Positions 26,717-35,936 of a stretch of DNA of 64,000 nucleotides are shown piece by piece. This DNA is from Nocardioides rubriscoriae. Its GTDB lineage: Bacteria > Actinomycetota > Actinomycetes > Propionibacteriales > Nocardioidaceae. Each line of letters begins with the position of its first letter. Positions within the stretch are counted from its first letter, which is position 1. The stretch is from assembly GCF_008087085.1 (NCBI RefSeq), contig NZ_VIYJ01000006.1, positions 62,001 to 126,000 on the forward strand, written 5' to 3'. The notes below the pieces were generated by a model. It was not told the origin of the DNA. It worked only from the letters and a program-made list of their open reading frames with translations, and ran no database searches. The translations under genes and the position numbers were made by a program.

Positions 26717-27190
26717 CTAGCGCACGCCCCACGAGTAGGTCTGCTTGCGCAGGCTCAGGTACATGAAGGTCTCGGTCGACACCACGCCCTCGATCGCCCG
26801 GATCTTGCTGGAGATGAGCTCGAGCAGGTGCTCGTCGCTCTCGCAGACGACCTCGACGAGCAGGTCGTAGCGGCCGGCGGTGACCACGACGTAGTCGACC
26901 TCCTCGAGCTCGGCCAGCGCGTCGCCGACCGCGACCAGCGGACCCTCGGCCGTCACGCCGATCATGGCCTGGCGCGCGAAGCCGAGCTGGAGCGGGTCGG
27001 TGACGGCCACGACCTGCATGACGCCGTGCTCGACCAGGCGCTGCACCCGTTGACGCACGGCGGCCTCGGACAGGCCGATGACCTTGCCGATCGAGGCGTA
27101 GGAGCGCCGTCCGTCCTGCTGCAGCTGCTCGATGATCGCCTTCGACACCTCGTCGAGGGCAGCGCCACTGCGTTCAGGCTTCCGCGTCAT
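26717..27190 (-). CDS. Lrp/AsnC family transcriptional regulator
   Basis: 157 residues. N-terminal helix-turn-helix (RRSYASIGKVIGLSEAAVRQ, about 28-47) and a C-terminal RAM/AsnC effector domain (VVVTAGRYDLLVEVVC). ATG 27190 begins the conserved part. It is divergent from the polyamine transporter operon across 152 bp that contains repeated AACAAGGA-type sites, so it probably controls that operon and itself in response to an amino acid or polyamine; this is inference from position. Confidence 0.9.
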   Translation of the reverse strand: MTRKPERSGAALDEVSKAIIEQLQQDGRRSYASIGKVIGLSEAAVRQRVQRLVEHGVMQVVAVTDPLQLGFARQAMIGVTAEGPLVAVGDALAELEEVDYVVVTAGRYDLLVEVVCESDEHLLELISSKIRAIEGVVSTETFMYLSLRKQTYSWGVR

Positions 27191-27229
27191 GGTGCGCGAT
27201 CCTTGCAGTCCTGTCGGTCTGGACCAAGG

Positions 27230-27304
27230 ACAAACAAGGATTTCGTTGCGTTCTTGTTTCGGCTCAACGGTTTCCTTGTTCTCTGGGCTGTGCTCTGGAA
27301 CTAT
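27230..27304 (+). promoter_or_regulatory. Divergent promoter and candidate Lrp sites before the polyamine transporter
   Basis: AACAAGGA (27233-27240) and its complement TCCTTGTT (27273-27280) flank TTCTTGTTTC (27251-27260), giving three related sites. TTGTTC (27276-27281) and AACTAT (27299-27304) are 17 bp apart and could be the -35 and -10 of the transporter operon, so a bound Lrp would overlap the -35. Confidence 0.45.
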
Positions 27305-27342
27305 CCACACTCAAGGAGCTCGTCCAACAGGGAGGTACGCGG

Positions 27343-28575
27343 ATGTCGGTGGATCCGGTTCGGATGGAGGCCCTGCTCCGGCTGGGCCGTGCGACCGGCC
27401 GCGGTCGTCGTGCCGCCGGCATCGACCGACGTACGTTCGTCCGCGGCGCGTCGCTCTCGGCGATGGCCCTCGGGGTGCCGGGCCTGCTCGCCGCCTGCGG
27501 CACCGACGCCCAGACGCAGACCGCCGACAGCTGCCAGAGCACCGACAGCTCCTCCAGCCAGCCCGTGCTCAACTTCGCCAACTGGCCCGAGTACATCGAC
27601 GTCGACGGCAACCGGATGCCGACGCTGGAGGACTTCCAGAAGACATCCGGCATCGCGGTCACCTACAACGCCGAGATCAACGACAACAACGAGTTCTTCG
27701 GCAAGGTCAAGGACCAGCTCGGCGCCTGCGAGCCGACCGGGCGCGACATCATCACGATGACCGACTGGATGGCGGCGCGGATGATCGGCTTCGGGTGGAT
27801 CCAGAAGCTCGACAAGACCAAGCTCCCCAACGTCGAGGCCAACCTCAACGACAGCCTGCGCTCGCCGTCGTGGGACAAGAACCGCGACTACAGCGTTCCG
27901 TGGCAGACCGGCCTGACCGGCATCGCCTACAACGCCAAGTACACCGGCGAGATCTCCTCCTTCGAGGAGCTGATGACGCGCCCCGACCTCAAGGGCAAGA
28001 TCAGCCTGCTCTCCGAGCTGCCCGACACGATGGGGTTCATGCTGTTGCTCGAGGGGGCCGACCCGGAGAACTTCGACTCGGAGGACTGGGACGGTGCCAT
28101 CGACCGCCTGCAGGGCTATGTCGGGTCCGGGCACGTCCGCAAGTTCACCGGCAACAACTACATCCGCGACCTCAACGCCGGCAACCTCGTGGCCTGCGAG
28201 GCGTGGTCGGGCGACGTGATCGCCATGCAGTACGACAACCCCGACATCAAGTGGGTCGTGCCCGAGGAGGGCCTGGCCATCTGGTCCGACAACATGATGG
28301 TTCCCAACAAGTCGTCCCACAAGGCCAACGCCGAGGCGTTGATGAACTACTACTACGAGCCCGAGGTCGCGGCCACGCTCTCGGCATGGGTCAACTACAT
28401 CTGCCCGGTCCAGGGGGCCCAGGAGGCGATGCAGAAGGTCGACCCGTCCCTGGTCGACAACCCGCTGATCTTCCCCGACGAGGAGTTCCTGTCGGGCGCG
28501 TTCACGTTCATGGGCCTCGACGACGCAGTCCGTCAGGGCTACGACAAGGACTTCGCGCGGGTCATCGGGGCCTGA
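27343..28575 (+). CDS. Polyamine ABC transporter substrate-binding lipoprotein (PotD/PotF-like)
   Basis: Extracellular solute-binding protein of the spermidine/putrescine type, 410 residues. Twin-arginine motif DRRTFVRGA (Arg29, Arg30) followed by a hydrophobic stretch and lipobox LLAAC (Cys52) indicate Tat export and lipid anchoring. The mature protein has NFANWPEYID at its start and YSVPWQTGLTGIAYN, typical of PotD-type proteins. ATG 27343 follows GGGAGG with 6-7 nt spacing. First gene of a five-gene operon. Confidence 0.92.
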   Translation: MSVDPVRMEALLRLGRATGRGRRAAGIDRRTFVRGASLSAMALGVPGLLAACGTDAQTQTADSCQSTDSSSSQPVLNFANWPEYIDVDGNRMPTLEDFQKTSGIAVTYNAEINDNNEFFGKVKDQLGACEPTGRDIITMTDWMAARMIGFGWIQKLDKTKLPNVEANLNDSLRSPSWDKNRDYSVPWQTGLTGIAYNAKYTGEISSFEELMTRPDLKGKISLLSELPDTMGFMLLLEGADPENFDSEDWDGAIDRLQGYVGSGHVRKFTGNNYIRDLNAGNLVACEAWSGDVIAMQYDNPDIKWVVPEEGLAIWSDNMMVPNKSSHKANAEALMNYYYEPEVAATLSAWVNYICPVQGAQEAMQKVDPSLVDNPLIFPDEEFLSGAFTFMGLDDAVRQGYDKDFARVIGA

Positions 28576-29693
28576 TGAGCGACGACCTCACCCTCACCTC
28601 GGTCACCAAGACCTTCGGCTCCTTCACCGCCGTCGACGACCTCGACCTGACGGTGCCGCAGGGCTCGTTCTTCGCGCTGCTGGGGCCGTCGGGCTGCGGC
28701 AAGACCACCACCCTGCGGATGGTGGCCGGCCTCGAGGAGCCCAGCGCGGGCACCATCACCCTCGGCGAGCGCGACATCACCCGGCTCAAGCCCTACCGGC
28801 GCCCGGTCAACACGGTCTTCCAGAGCTATGCGTTGTTCCCCCACCTGACCATCGAGCAGAACGTCGCGTTCGGGCTGCACCGGCAGGGGCGCAAGAAGGT
28901 CGACGCCGAGGTCGCGCGGATGCTCGAGCTGGTCGAGCTCGGTGGCATGGGCGGACGCCGGCCCGCTCAGCTGTCCGGAGGCCAGCAGCAACGTGTGGCC
29001 CTGGCCCGGGCCCTGATCAACGAGCCCGACGTGCTGCTGCTCGACGAGCCGCTCGGCGCCCTCGACCTCAAGCTGCGCCGCCAGATGCAGATCGAGCTGA
29101 AGCGGATCCAGGTCGAGGTGGGGCTGACGTTCGTCCACGTCACCCACGACCAGGAGGAGGCCATGACGATGGCCGACACCGTGGCGGTCATGAACCAGGG
29201 CCGCATCGAGCAGATGGGTGCCCCCGAGGACCTCTACGAGGCGCCGGCCACCACGTTCGTGGCCAACTTCCTCGGCCAGTCCAACCTGGTGCCGGGCAAG
29301 GTCGTGCGCGGCGACGCCGAGGTCCTCGAGCTCGACGTCGAGGGCACGCGACTGACGGCCGACGTGGCGCGGGCGCGGGTGCGCGACGGTGCGGTGTGGG
29401 TCGGCGTACGTCCTGAGAAGGTCTATCTCAGCCACGCGGGCGAGGAGGCCGGCGATGACGACAACCGGCTGCACGACGGGATCGTGAGCGACGTCAGCTT
29501 CGTCGGGGTCAGCACCCAGTACCTCGTGCGGATGCCGTGGGGCCAGGAGCTGACGGTCTTCGAGCAGAACACCGGCAGCCGTGATCGCTTCCGGCCCGAC
29601 GACAAGGTCGACCTGCACTGGCGTGCCGACCACACCTTCCTGCTCGACGCCTCGCAGGACGCGACGGCCGGGGTCGACCGGGTCGGCGAGTGA
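28575..29693 (+). CDS. potA: Polyamine ABC transporter ATP-binding protein (PotA-like)
   Basis: 372 residues. Walker A GPSGCGKT (37-44), Q-loop FQSYALFPH, signature LSGGQQQR, Walker B VLLLDEP and H-loop VTHDQEEA, then a C-terminal TOBE domain with GVRPEKVYL. The ATG overlaps the stop of the binding protein (TGATG) and the end overlaps the next GTG (GTGA). Drives import of putrescine or spermidine-like amines. Confidence 0.94.
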   Translation: MSDDLTLTSVTKTFGSFTAVDDLDLTVPQGSFFALLGPSGCGKTTTLRMVAGLEEPSAGTITLGERDITRLKPYRRPVNTVFQSYALFPHLTIEQNVAFGLHRQGRKKVDAEVARMLELVELGGMGGRRPAQLSGGQQQRVALARALINEPDVLLLDEPLGALDLKLRRQMQIELKRIQVEVGLTFVHVTHDQEEAMTMADTVAVMNQGRIEQMGAPEDLYEAPATTFVANFLGQSNLVPGKVVRGDAEVLELDVEGTRLTADVARARVRDGAVWVGVRPEKVYLSHAGEEAGDDDNRLHDGIVSDVSFVGVSTQYLVRMPWGQELTVFEQNTGSRDRFRPDDKVDLHWRADHTFLLDASQDATAGVDRVGE

Positions 29694-30604
29694 GCGCCGC
29701 GACCCAGCTGCCCCCGGCACCGGTGGCGGCCGCTCCCGCGGCCGACGTGGGTGAGGGCGCGGGCCGCAGGGGCTGGACCGGCTACCTCCTGCTGCTGCCC
29801 GGGGCGCTGTGGCTGACGCTGTTCTTCATCGTCCCCACGGTGTCCCTGGTCAGCACGAGCCTCTACGACCCCTCGGGGTCGCTGGCCACCGGCTACTCGA
29901 TGACCGGTCACTGGCAGAACTACACGCAGGCCATCTCCGACTACTCCCCGCAGATCCTCCGCTCCTTCGTCTACGCGCTGATCGCCACCGTCGCCTGCGT
30001 GCTGCTGGGGTTCCCACTGGCCTACGCGATCGCCTTCAAGGCCGGGCGCTGGAAGAACCTCATGCTGGTCGCGGTGGTCGCGCCGTTCTTCACCAGCTTC
30101 CTGGTGCGCACCCTCGCCTGGCAGTACATCCTCGGCGACAACGAGGCGCTGGTGTCGCTGCTGCGCAAGGTGCACGTCCTGGGTGCCGACGGCTACCTGC
30201 TCGACACGCCCTTCGCGGTGGTCACCGGTCTGACCTACAACTTCCTGCCCTTCATGGTGCTCCCGCTCTACGCCTCGCTCGAGAAGCTCGACCCGCGCCT
30301 GCTCGAGGCGGGCGCCGACCTCTACGCCTCGCCGGTGGCCGTGTTCCGCCGCGTGACCCTCCCGCTGGCGATGCCGGGCCTGGTCGCCGGCACGCTGCTC
30401 ACCTTCATCCCCGCCTCGGGCGACTTCATCAACAGCGAGCTGCTGGGCAACCCCCGCACCCGCATGGTCGGCAACGAGATCCAGGACCTCTTCGCCGCCG
30501 GCGACTACCCGACCGCCTCGTCGCTGTCGATCACGCTCATGGCCGCGATCGTGGTGCTCGTGCTGCTCTACGTACGCCGCGCCGGCACCGAGGAGCTCCT
30601 GTGA
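29690..30604 (+). CDS. potB: Polyamine ABC transporter permease (PotB-like)
   Basis: Inner-membrane permease, 304 residues with six predicted helices and the EAA loop region EAGADLYASPVAVFRRVTLP that contacts the ATPase. The GTG start overlaps the potA stop by 4 nt and the gene ends overlapping potC. An extended Ala/Pro-rich N-terminus of about 25 residues precedes the first helix. Confidence 0.93.
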   Translation: MSAATQLPPAPVAAAPAADVGEGAGRRGWTGYLLLLPGALWLTLFFIVPTVSLVSTSLYDPSGSLATGYSMTGHWQNYTQAISDYSPQILRSFVYALIATVACVLLGFPLAYAIAFKAGRWKNLMLVAVVAPFFTSFLVRTLAWQYILGDNEALVSLLRKVHVLGADGYLLDTPFAVVTGLTYNFLPFMVLPLYASLEKLDPRLLEAGADLYASPVAVFRRVTLPLAMPGLVAGTLLTFIPASGDFINSELLGNPRTRMVGNEIQDLFAAGDYPTASSLSITLMAAIVVLVLLYVRRAGTEELL

Positions 30605-31410
30605 CCGGCCGGGCCGGGCGCTGGGTGGGCGAGCACGTGGTGCTGGTGCTCGGCCTGCTCGTGCTGCTCTACATGTGCATCCCGGTGTTCGTGGTCATCC
30701 TGATGTCCTTCAACGACCCCGCCAGCCGCAACAGCTACACCTTCGACGGCTTCACCTGGAACAACTGGCGCAACGTCTGCGAGCCCTACCAGCTGTGCTC
30801 CTCGCTGGCGCTGAGCCTGCGCGTCGGGTTCCTGGCCACGGCGGTCGCGACGCTCCTGGGCACCCTGATGTCCTTCGCCATGGCGCGCCACCGCTTCCGC
30901 GGTCGGGCGAGCGCCAACCTGCTGATCTTCCTGCCGATGGCGACCCCGGAGATCGTGCTCGGCTCGTCGTTGCTCGCCCTCTTCGTCGGCAACGGCGCCG
31001 CGGGCGTGCTGGGCTTCTGGACGATCTTCATCGCCCACGTGCTGTTCTGCCTGTCCTTCGTCGTGGTGACGGTCAAGGCGCGGCTCGCCGGGCTCGACCC
31101 GCGTCTGGAGCAGGCCGCCATGGACCTCTACGCCAACGAGTGGCAGACGTTCTGGCGGATCACGTTCCCGCTGGTCTTCCCCGGCATCCTGGCCGCGGCG
31201 CTGCTGAGCTTCTCGCTGTCCTTCGACGACTTCATCATCACCAACCTCAACGCCGGGCAGGAGGTCACCTTCCCGATGTTCGTGTGGGGAGCGGCCCAGC
31301 GCGGCATCCCCCCGCAGATCAACGTGGTCGGGACCGTCATGTTCGTCGTCGCCCTGGCGATCGTCGCCTCGGGCCAGCTGGGCAGCCGCCGCCGCGCCGT
31401 ACGCACGTGA
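30601..31410 (+). CDS. potC: Polyamine ABC transporter permease (PotC-like)
   Basis: Second permease, 269 residues with six helices, an N-terminal motif VFVVILMSFND and the EAA-like loop EQAAMDLYANEWQTFWRITF. The GTG at 30601 overlaps the potB stop (GTGA). The order binding protein-ATPase-PotB-PotC with 4-nt overlaps makes one coupled operon. Confidence 0.94.
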   Translation: MTGRAGRWVGEHVVLVLGLLVLLYMCIPVFVVILMSFNDPASRNSYTFDGFTWNNWRNVCEPYQLCSSLALSLRVGFLATAVATLLGTLMSFAMARHRFRGRASANLLIFLPMATPEIVLGSSLLALFVGNGAAGVLGFWTIFIAHVLFCLSFVVVTVKARLAGLDPRLEQAAMDLYANEWQTFWRITFPLVFPGILAAALLSFSLSFDDFIITNLNAGQEVTFPMFVWGAAQRGIPPQINVVGTVMFVVALAIVASGQLGSRRRAVRT

Positions 31411-32813
31411 GGGGCGCGATGGCCCTGCCGGCGTCGCTGCGTGGGGCCGCCCCCAGGGTCTTCTGGCTCGACGACCCCGCCCGCCCGGCCGCGCTGCCGC
31501 GGCTGGAGGGCCACCACGAGGCCGACCTCGTCGTGGTCGGCGGCGGGTACGGCGGGCTGTGGACGGCCCTGCGTGCGGTCGAGCGCGACCCCGGTCGTTC
31601 GGTCGTGGTGCTCGAGGCCGGCCGCTGCGGTGACGAGGCGAGCGGGCGCAACGGTGGCTTCGCCTCCGCCTCGTTGACCCACGGCTTCGGTAACGGCGTC
31701 GAGCGCTGGCCCGACGAGCTCGCGACGCTCGACGCGCTCGGCGCCGACAACCTGGCCGCGATCGGCGACACCGTGCGCCGCCACGACATCGACTGCGGCT
31801 GGGAGGAGACCGGTGAGCTGACCGTGGCGACCGCCGCGCACCAGCTCGACGAGCTGGCCGAGGTGGCCCACGGCATGCGCGCCGCAGGGCACGAGGTCGA
31901 GCTCCTCGGCACGGCCGCGGTCCGGGCCCGGGTCGACTCCCCGACGTACGTCGGGGGCCTGCTCGACCGCACCGGCACCGCGCTGGTCGAACCGGCGCGG
32001 CTGGCCTGGGGGCTGCGGCAGGCGTGCCTCGACCTCGGGGTGGTCATCCACGAGGGGTCCCTCGTCGAGTCGCTCGACGACGACGGCTCCACGCTGCGCG
32101 TGCGCACCGCTCTCGGGTCGGTACGTGCGCGCAGGGTGGCGCTGGCGACCAACGCCTTCCGCCCCCTGCTGCGCCGCCTGCGGCTGATGACGGTACCGGT
32201 CTACGACCACGTGCTCATGACCGAGCCGCTGTCTCCCGAGCAGCAGGTGGCGATCGGGTGGTCGGGGCGCGAGGGGGTCGGCGACAGCGCCCACCAGTTC
32301 CACTACTACCGCCAGACCCGCGACGGCCGGATCCTGTGGGGCGGCTACGACGCGACCTACCACTACGGCTCGCGGATCGACCGCTCGCTGGAGCAGTCCG
32401 ACCGCACCCACGCCCTGCTAGCGCGGCACTTCTTCGAGACGTTCCCGCAGCTCGAGGGGCTGCGTTTCACCCACCGCTGGGGCGGGGTCATCGACACCTG
32501 CACCCGCTTCACCGCCTTCTACGGCACGGCGTACGCCGGACGCGCGGCCTACGCGCTGGGCTACACCGGCCTCGGGGTCGCGGCCACCCGGTTCGGGGCC
32601 GACGTCGTCCTCGACCTGCTGGCGGGTCAGGAGACCGAGCGCACCGCACTCGCGATGGTGCGCAGCAGGCCGCTGCCGTTCCCGCCCGAGCCGGCGCGCG
32701 CCCTCGGCATCAACCTCACCCGCTGGTCCCTGGCCCACGCCGACCGCCACGAGGGGCACCGCAACCTGTGGCTGCGCACCCTCGACCGCGCCGGCCTCGG
32801 CTTCGACAGCTGA
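31407..32813 (+). CDS. FAD-dependent amine/amino-acid oxidase (PuuB/DAO-like)
   Basis: 468 residues from GTG 31407, which overlaps the potC stop; ATG 31419 is an alternative start in the same frame. N-terminal FAD motif LVVVGGGYGGLWTALRA, then GRCGDEASGRNGGF, typical of DAO-superfamily enzymes such as gamma-glutamylputrescine oxidase; C-terminal GYTGLGVAATRFGAD completes the FAD site. Last gene of the transporter operon, so oxidation of imported polyamines or their derivatives is likely. No gamma-glutamylputrescine synthetase is in the window, so the exact substrate is open. Confidence 0.86.
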   Translation: MRGAMALPASLRGAAPRVFWLDDPARPAALPRLEGHHEADLVVVGGGYGGLWTALRAVERDPGRSVVVLEAGRCGDEASGRNGGFASASLTHGFGNGVERWPDELATLDALGADNLAAIGDTVRRHDIDCGWEETGELTVATAAHQLDELAEVAHGMRAAGHEVELLGTAAVRARVDSPTYVGGLLDRTGTALVEPARLAWGLRQACLDLGVVIHEGSLVESLDDDGSTLRVRTALGSVRARRVALATNAFRPLLRRLRLMTVPVYDHVLMTEPLSPEQQVAIGWSGREGVGDSAHQFHYYRQTRDGRILWGGYDATYHYGSRIDRSLEQSDRTHALLARHFFETFPQLEGLRFTHRWGGVIDTCTRFTAFYGTAYAGRAAYALGYTGLGVAATRFGADVVLDLLAGQETERTALAMVRSRPLPFPPEPARALGINLTRWSLAHADRHEGHRNLWLRTLDRAGLGFDS

Positions 32814-32864
32814 GCCCCTCGACGCCACCGTGGGGCCGTACGACGCTCGTCGACCGACGTCGGG

Positions 32865-34235
32865 TCAGAGCATCGATCCGGCCTTGTCGAGCACGACGCG
32901 CAGGATCTGCTCCATCTCGTCGAAGTGCTCCTGGGTGGCGATCAGCGGGGGAGCGAGCTGGATGACCGGGTCGCCGCGGTCGTCGGCGCGGCAGTAGAGG
33001 CCCTCGGCGAACAGCTGCTTGGACACGAACCCGTAGAGCAGGCGCTCGCACTCCTCGGCGGTGAAGGACTCCTTGGTCGTCTGGTCCTTGACCAGCTCGA
33101 TGCCGTAGAAGTAGCCGTCGCCGCGGACGTCGCCCACGATCGGCAGGTCGAGCAGCCGCTCGAGGGTGGCCCGGAAGGCGCCCTCGTGGTCGCGGACGTG
33201 CTCGAGCACCTTCTCCTCCTCGAACAGCTCGAGGTTGCGCAGGCCGACCGCGGTGGCGACGGGGTGCCCGCCGAAGGTGTAGCCGTGGGCGAACATCGTG
33301 TCGCCGTGCAGGAACGGCTCCATGAGCCGGTCGGAGGTGATCATCGCGCCGAGCGGGGCGTAGCCGGAGGTCAGGCCCTTGGCGCAGGTGATGATGTCGG
33401 GCTGGTAGCCGTAGCGCTCGGCGCCGAACATGTGACCCAGTCGCCCGAACGCGCAGATCACCTCGTCGGAGACCAGCAGCACGTCGTACTGGTCACAGAT
33501 CTCGCGCACGCGCTGGAAGTAGCCGGGGGGCGGCGGGAAGCAGCCGCCGGCGTTCTGCACGGGCTCGAGGAAGACCGCGGCGACGGTGTCGGGCCCCTCG
33601 TCCTCGATGGCGACCGCGATCTGGTCGGCGGCCCAGCGGCCGAAGGCCTCGGGGTCGTCGCCGTGCAGCGGCGCGCGGTAGATGTTGGTGTTGGGCACCC
33701 GGAACGTCGAGGGCACCAAGGGCTCGAACTGCTGCTTGAGCAGCGGCAGGCCGGTGATCGACAGGGCGCCCTGGCTGGTGCCGTGGTAGGCGATGGTGCG
33801 GCTGATGACCTTGTGCTTCATCGGCTTGCCGGTGAGCTTGAAGTAGTTCTTGGCCAGCTTCCACGCCGACTCGACGGCCTCGCCGCCACCGGAGGTGAAG
33901 AAGACGCGGTTGAGGTCGCCGGGGGTGTACGACGCGACCTTGGCGGCCAGCTCGATCGCGGTGGGGTGGGCGTAGGACCACAGCGGCATGAAGGCCAGCT
34001 GCTGGGCCTGCGCGGCGGCGGCCTCGGCGAGCTCGGTGCGGCCGTGCCCGAGCTGCGAGACGAAGAGCCCGGCCAGGCCGTCGAGGTACCTCTTGCCGGC
34101 GCTGTCGAACAGGTAGGCGCCCTCGCCGCGGACCATGACGGGGACGTCGCCGTGCTCGTAGGAGCCGTGGCGGGTGAAGTGCAGCCACAGGTGGTCCTTG
34201 GCGGCGCGCTGCAGGTCCTGGTGGTCCATCGTCAT
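32865..34235 (-). CDS. Class III aminotransferase (putrescine/spermidine-type, SpuC-like)
   Basis: PLP-dependent omega-aminotransferase, 456 residues. GGGEAVESAWKLA, YHGTSQGALSITG and the PLP-lysine segment ITCAKGLTSGYAPLGA (Lys286) are present, as is the Asp of VSDEVICAFGR. Related enzymes transfer the amino group of putrescine to pyruvate giving 4-aminobutanal. It faces the aldehyde dehydrogenase across 132 bp and converges on the oxidase gene, and the pair fits a putrescine-to-GABA route. Confidence 0.88.
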   Translation of the reverse strand: MTMDHQDLQRAAKDHLWLHFTRHGSYEHGDVPVMVRGEGAYLFDSAGKRYLDGLAGLFVSQLGHGRTELAEAAAAQAQQLAFMPLWSYAHPTAIELAAKVASYTPGDLNRVFFTSGGGEAVESAWKLAKNYFKLTGKPMKHKVISRTIAYHGTSQGALSITGLPLLKQQFEPLVPSTFRVPNTNIYRAPLHGDDPEAFGRWAADQIAVAIEDEGPDTVAAVFLEPVQNAGGCFPPPPGYFQRVREICDQYDVLLVSDEVICAFGRLGHMFGAERYGYQPDIITCAKGLTSGYAPLGAMITSDRLMEPFLHGDTMFAHGYTFGGHPVATAVGLRNLELFEEEKVLEHVRDHEGAFRATLERLLDLPIVGDVRGDGYFYGIELVKDQTTKESFTAEECERLLYGFVSKQLFAEGLYCRADDRGDPVIQLAPPLIATQEHFDEMEQILRVVLDKAGSML

Positions 34236-34355
34236 GCTCCCATCATGACGACGGGCCTACGCCGAAGCAAGTGGAATCGTGCGTCTCCGGGCCGTTCTGC
34301 CGACGGATTCCGCATCAGATGCTCCCCAGGCCTACAGATCCGGTGGATTTCTCAT

Positions 34356-34361
34356 TAGGCT
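34356..34361 (+). promoter_or_regulatory. Leaderless -10 box (TAGGCT) of the aldehyde dehydrogenase gene
   Basis: TAGGCT followed by 6 nt and the ATG at 34368; no SD. Upstream, GGAATC and GATTCC form a widely spaced inverted pair in the divergent spacer, a possible regulator site. Confidence 0.45.
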
Positions 34362-34367
34362 CCGGCC

Positions 34368-35810
34368 ATGACTGACCAGCGCTTCCTCAACGTCGTCGGT
34401 GGCGAGCTCGTCTCGTCGGTCGCCGGCACGACCTACGACGTCGTCGACCCCAGCACCGGCGAGGTCTACGCCCGGGCGCCGCTGTCGGGGGCCGAGGACG
34501 TCGACCGGGCCTATGCCGCCGCGGCCACCGCCTTCGAGACCTGGGGGCAGACGACCCCGCAGGAGCGGGCCCGGGCCCTGCTGCAGATCGCCGACGCCAT
34601 CGACGCCCGGGCCGACGAGATCGTGCAGGTCGAGGTGCGCGACACCGGCAAGCCGGTCGGGCTGACCGCGAGCGAGGAACTGCCGCCGAGCTCGGACCAC
34701 TTCCGCTTCTTCGCCGGCGCCGCGCGGGTGCTCGAGGGACGGTCGGCGGGGGAGTACCTCGCCGACCACACGTCGTTCGTGCGCCGCGAGCCCGTCGGCG
34801 TGGTCGGCCAGGTGACGCCGTGGAACTACCCGCTGATGATGATGATCTGGAAGATCGCACCGGCGCTGGCCGCGGGCAACACCGTCGTCCTCAAGCCCAG
34901 CGACACCACACCGGCGTCCTCGACCCTGCTGGCCGAGATCTGCCAGGAGTTCCTGCCGCCCGGCGTGCTCAACGTCGTGTGCGGTGACCGCGGCACCGGA
35001 CGGCTGCTCGTCGAGCACCGCACGCCGCAGATGGTCTCGATCACCGGCTCCGTGCGCGCCGGGATGGAGGTCGCGGGCTCCGCGGCCGCCGACGTCAAGC
35101 GGGTCCACCTCGAGCTCGGCGGCAAGGCGCCGGTGGTCGTCTTCGACGACGCCGACGTCGCCCGGGCCGCCGGCGCGATCGCCGAGGCCGGGCTCTTCAA
35201 CGCGGGCCAGGACTGCACCGCCGCCTGCCGGATCCTGGTCGGCTCGGGCGTCCACGACGAGTTCGTCGCCGCCCTCACCGAGGCCACCCGCGCACTGCGC
35301 ACCGGCCCGCCCAGCGACGAGGACGCCTTCTATGGCGCCCTCAACAACGCCGACCAGCTGGCCCGGGTGACCGGGCTGGTCGACCGCCTGCCCGACCACG
35401 CCGTCCTGCACACCGGCGGTCGCCGCCAGGGCGACGTCGGCTACTTCTACGAGCCCACGGTCGTCTCAGGGCTGCGCCAGGACGACGAGCAGGTACAGGA
35501 CGAGATCTTCGGCCCGGTGATGACCGTGCAGTCCTTCGACAGCGAGGCTGAGGCGGTGCACCTGGCCAACGACGTCCGCTACGGGTTGTCGTCCTCGGTG
35601 TGGACCCGCGACCACGGCACCGCGATGCGGATGTCCAAGCGACTCGACTTCGGCGTCGTGTGGATCAACACCCACATCCCCTTCGTCTCCGAGATGCCGC
35701 ACGGCGGCTTCAAGCACTCCGGCTACGGCAAGGACCTGTCGATGTACGGGCTCGAGGACTACACCCGGATCAAGCACGTCATGAGCTGGATCGGCGAGAA
35801 CGATGGTTGA
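34368..35810 (+). CDS. Aminobutyraldehyde/betaine-type aldehyde dehydrogenase (PatD-like)
   Basis: NAD(P)-dependent ALDH of 480 residues. Catalytic Cys283 (GQDCTA) and general-base Glu249 (HLELGGK), plus the cofactor segment VTPWNYPLMM are intact. The sequence resembles gamma-aminobutyraldehyde dehydrogenases, which make 4-aminobutanoate from the aldehyde produced by the divergent aminotransferase; that assignment rests on context. The stop codon lies inside a dispersed palindrome (35804-35841). The next gene follows 126 bp later. Confidence 0.87.
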   Translation: MTDQRFLNVVGGELVSSVAGTTYDVVDPSTGEVYARAPLSGAEDVDRAYAAAATAFETWGQTTPQERARALLQIADAIDARADEIVQVEVRDTGKPVGLTASEELPPSSDHFRFFAGAARVLEGRSAGEYLADHTSFVRREPVGVVGQVTPWNYPLMMMIWKIAPALAAGNTVVLKPSDTTPASSTLLAEICQEFLPPGVLNVVCGDRGTGRLLVEHRTPQMVSITGSVRAGMEVAGSAAADVKRVHLELGGKAPVVVFDDADVARAAGAIAEAGLFNAGQDCTAACRILVGSGVHDEFVAALTEATRALRTGPPSDEDAFYGALNNADQLARVTGLVDRLPDHAVLHTGGRRQGDVGYFYEPTVVSGLRQDDEQVQDEIFGPVMTVQSFDSEAEAVHLANDVRYGLSSSVWTRDHGTAMRMSKRLDFGVVWINTHIPFVSEMPHGGFKHSGYGKDLSMYGLEDYTRIKHVMSWIGENDG

Positions 35811-35841
35811 GGTGCGAGCGCAGCGAGCCTCGAAACCACCA
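35804..35841. repeat. Dispersed palindrome (REP-like), copy 1
   Basis: An imperfect 38-bp palindrome from TGGTTGAGG to CCTCGAAACCACCA, with inner GCGAGCG/AGCGAGC-type arms. It contains the stop codon of the aldehyde dehydrogenase, so it has probably been inserted at or near the gene end. Confidence 0.55.
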
Positions 35842-35880
35842 CGTCGGCAGCTCGTCGGACCGGTGGCGTCGACCCCGGGG

Positions 35881-35923
35881 GTCTCGAGGCTCCTCGCCGG
35901 GGCTCGTCGCACCTCGACCACCG
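35881..35923. repeat. Dispersed palindrome (REP-like), copy 2
   Basis: GTCTCGAGG at the left and CCTCGACCACC at the right enclose a GC-rich centre. Shares the CTCGAGG/CCTCGACCAC ends with the copies at 35804 and 53191. Confidence 0.5.
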
Positions 35924-35936
35924 TCGGAAGAGAGTC

